From contig CP142457.1 in the NCBI GenBank assembly GCA_038049695.1, positions 61,500,501-61,564,500 of the forward strand: DNA of 64,000 nucleotides. The letters are read 5' to 3'. The DNA is from Cinnamomum chago. Its lineage: Eukaryota > Streptophyta > Magnoliopsida > Laurales > Lauraceae. Numbering within the stretch: position 1 is the stretch's first letter; each line of letters begins with the position of its first letter. The notes beneath the pieces were generated by a model. The model had not been told where the DNA came from and searched no databases. It worked only from the letters and a program-made list of their open reading frames with translations. This document shows positions 63,601 through 64,000 of this stretch, in pieces. The translations under genes were made by a program, and so were the position numbers.

Positions 63601-63791
63601 AGCACAATTTTATTGAATTGAGAGTGGTTTTATTTACCATTGTCAAAATAGAAACTTCAACAAGTGCCTGCCGATGGTAGGCAGGTTGATTTTTTATGAT
63701 CTTAATTGCAACAAAACTATTAGTTTCTGAAACCCAGCATTTTGCAACTTGTCCAAAAGTCCCCTGGCCAAGAATGTCTTTCACAATGTAC
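49180..63791 (-). CDS. YAK1: YAK1-type DYRK dual-specificity protein kinase (5' exon(s) outside window)
   Basis: Exons (minus strand, 5' to 3'): 63791-63638, 63549-63443, 63266-63197, 63058-62976, 62885-62807, 62658-62618, 61853-61731, 58375-58225, 58132-58021, 57892-57810, 57729-57640, 56500-56438, 55628-54862, 51762-51583, 49492-49180. All are GT-AG and in phase, giving 804 residues to the TAG/TGA-type stop at 49180. Visible kinase parts are GQGTFGQV (ATP loop), VAIKIIK (lysine), HCDLKPEN (catalytic loop), DFGSAC, the activation loop [14 protein letters not shown] with the DYRK-type Tyr-X-Tyr, and [13 protein letters not shown] long Gly/Ser/Pro-rich tail follows, with [17 protein letters not shown] and NSPHFQM typical of plant YAK1. 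Plant YAK1 links TOR and abscisic acid signalling in growth control (family knowledge). The start and N-terminal region are missing. Introns hold many transposons but splice sites look intact. Confidence 0.93.
50305..50657 (-). mobile_element. SINE-like retroposon, ~353 bp, with internal repeats
   Basis: The insert starts with poly(T) on the plus strand (poly(A) tail on minus) and is flanked by ATAATTATTATTACTT (50289-50304) and ATAATTACTATTACTT (50658-50673), 15 of 16 matching. The minus strand carries GGTTCGAACCC, a good RNA polymerase III B box. The body consists of many CACATGTGTGAGTTTCCATC-like units in both orientations, giving an imperfect inverted structure. The uninterrupted host text is seen nearby at 50183-50226. 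A clear A box was not found. Confidence 0.65.
52068..52970 (-). mobile_element. 5'-truncated RTE-type LINE, 903 bp, in a YAK1 intron
   Basis: Minus-strand frames encode the end of an RTE-clade reverse transcriptase: [19 protein letters not shown], then [47 protein letters not shown] and [12 protein letters not shown] stop or frameshift separates the two halves near 52455. A perfect 14-bp target duplication TGATGATAAAGATA flanks it (52054-52067 and 52971-52984). The 3' end is (TTGGT)n-like, as is usual for plant RTE. It has the same orientation as the host gene. Confidence 0.9.
53093..53125. repeat. Poly(A) tract, 33 bases
   Basis: An uninterrupted A run in a YAK1 intron. The length may be partly an assembly artefact, and no flanking duplication is obvious. 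Confidence 0.9.
53751..54075. mobile_element. MITE with ~40-bp inverted ends in a YAK1 intron
   Basis: The left end GGGCATGTTTGGATGTACGG matches the reverse complement of the right end (AGAGCGTGTTTGGATGTGTG), and GGTGAAG/GGTGAGG words follow on both sides. The interior is AT-rich and noncoding. The target duplication is unclear, so the superfamily is not assigned. Confidence 0.7.
55731..56331. mobile_element. hAT-type MITE, 601 bp, in a YAK1 intron
   Basis: Perfect 8-bp target duplication AGAACACT (55723-55730 and 56332-56339). The ends AGAGGTGTAAACAGGCAAGC and GCTTGCTGACAGACCTA are imperfect inverted repeats. The interior is rich in AAGCTCGAGC-like words. No transposase. Confidence 0.8.
56985..57285. 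mobile_element. GGATAC-rich MITE-like repeat, copy 1
   Basis: Words such as GGATACGGACATGGATAC, AAGTATCGG and TATCCGGGTATCAC occur at both ends with opposite polarity. The text resembles the repeats at 58880 and 61160. The boundaries are approximate. Confidence 0.5.
58880..59035. mobile_element. GGATAC-rich MITE-like repeat, copy 2 (empty site)
   Basis: ACACGCCATGGATGTGGCAG, then GGACACAAATTTTACACATA and AAGTGAAGTATCAGATTCGA. This is the reverse complement of the 61160 repeat with the solo LTR removed, so it represents the unoccupied site. Confidence 0.6.
59036..59320 (-). mobile_element. Decayed RTE-type LINE fragment in a YAK1 intron
   Basis: Minus-strand translation gives [19 protein letters not shown] followed, after a frameshift, by CLKWFGHV. 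These match the element at 52068. RPTLLYELW upstream matches its 'RPALLYGSE'. No target duplication was recognised. Confidence 0.8.
60605..60664. repeat. (GA)n microsatellite, ~60 bp
   Basis: An almost perfect GA run in a YAK1 intron, likely to vary in length between individuals. Confidence 0.95.
60911..61016 (-). mobile_element. tRNA-derived SINE-like fragment
   Basis: The minus strand reads GGGATGGCTAGTAGAGTTGA (A-box-like), then AGAAGGTTCACACT (B-box-like), and ends GTTACCAATTC plus eight A. The layout and length fit a short plant SINE. The target duplication is not clear. Confidence 0.5.
61160..61680. mobile_element. GGATAC-rich MITE-like repeat, copy 3, split by a solo LTR
   Basis: The left part is 61160-61257 (CACGGATACTTCAAAATTGG, CGTATCGTATCCGATACTTC). 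The right part is 61615-61680 (GTGTGTCCCTACCGTATCCG). The solo LTR at 61258-61614 lies between them. Confidence 0.6.
61258..61614 (-). repeat. Solo LTR, 357 bp, with perfect CCTGG target duplication
   Basis: It begins TGATGCAGGCCCTAG and ends CGTTCTGCATCA. CCTGG flanks both sides (61253-61257 and 61615-61619). A TATATAAATAGG-like box (TATAAATAGG, near 61420) lies inside. Orientation is judged minus because the reverse complement shares GATTAGGAT text with the solo LTR at 39829. No internal retroelement domain remains. Confidence 0.85.
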
Positions 63792-64000
63792 CTAAAACAT
63801 AGGACAGGAAAATAGATAGAAGTCAACCCCTTTCAACAAACAGAGTTCAAGAAGAAGTGACACAGTATAACATCACATCCACGAGGTTGCAGGTTCGAGC
63901 TGCGTCACCTGGCAAAATAAATAAATAGACTAATTGACACATTATAGTAACCTTTCACTGTTATAAATATAAATTAAATAAGTAATTTAAAATTTTAATA
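63792..64000 (-). other. YAK1 intron at the window edge, with a SINE-like scrap
   Basis: This is the intron before the first visible YAK1 exon. Around 63880-63925 the plus strand reads GAGGTTGCAGGTTCGAGCTG, a B-box-like word (GGTTCGAGC), followed by AAAATAAATAAATA. It may be a small tRNA-derived SINE fragment. Confidence 0.35.

Noticed and set aside
1-64000. tRNA, rRNA or CRISPR loci
   Set aside because: None seen. B-box-like words at 50.5, 60.9 and 63.9 kb belong to SINE-like repeats, not to intact tRNA genes.

Overview
This window is nuclear DNA of a flowering plant, probably a woody species with a transposon-rich genome. The genes have many GT-AG introns, some of several kilobases, and the spacers and introns are full of LTR retrotransposons, hAT-type MITEs, LINE and SINE tails, poly(A/T) tracts and microsatellites. 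I cannot name the species. The magnoliid or basal-eudicot feel is only an impression.

Four real host genes are present. (1) 427-1532 (+) is the 3' exon of a folate-biopterin transporter (FBT) type MFS protein; its 5' part lies outside the window. (2) 15182-30638 (+) is a complete 12-exon pectin acetylesterase (392 aa). Its third intron is 10.1 kb and holds a retroelement nest. (3) 36671-43073 (+) is a complete 6-exon C-terminal RING-H2 protein (582 aa), a probable E3 ubiquitin ligase. (4) 49180 to beyond 63791 (-) is a YAK1/DYRK dual-specificity kinase: 15 coding exons are visible, the N-terminal exon(s) are outside, and the last 804 residues are readable. The RING and YAK1 genes converge. 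The four genes do not form a pathway; this is ordinary plant gene order.

Mobile DNA by region: 3.7-8.5 kb is LTR-retroelement-derived noncoding DNA, and 8.8-9.9 kb is an odd AT-rich stretch with a recurring GAATTCCAAAATGC-like motif. A hAT MITE lies at 11.4 kb and a 296-bp-spaced duplication at 12.6-13.1 kb. In PAE intron 3, a Copia element (17209-23556, (-)) has two 407-bp LTRs that I read as identical and a CATCT target duplication. It sits inside the integrase region of an older decayed Copia on the other strand, followed by an L1-like tail and an LTR remnant. Further hAT MITEs are at 33.2, 34.5, 41.0 and 55.7 kb. Two solo LTRs of one family are at 39.8 and 61.3 kb, RTE-type LINE fragments at 52.1 and 59.1 kb, and a SINE-like retroposon at 50.3 kb.

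I found no prokaryote-like, CRISPR-like or clearly novel gene system. The most unusual signals are: four micro-insertions of 16-26 bp made almost only of a poly(A) tail plus 7-8 bases, each flanked by 11-17 bp direct repeats; a Copia copy with identical LTRs but two in-frame stops; a possible spliced leader in that Copia; and a solo-LTR insertion whose empty-site paralogue is in the same host intron.
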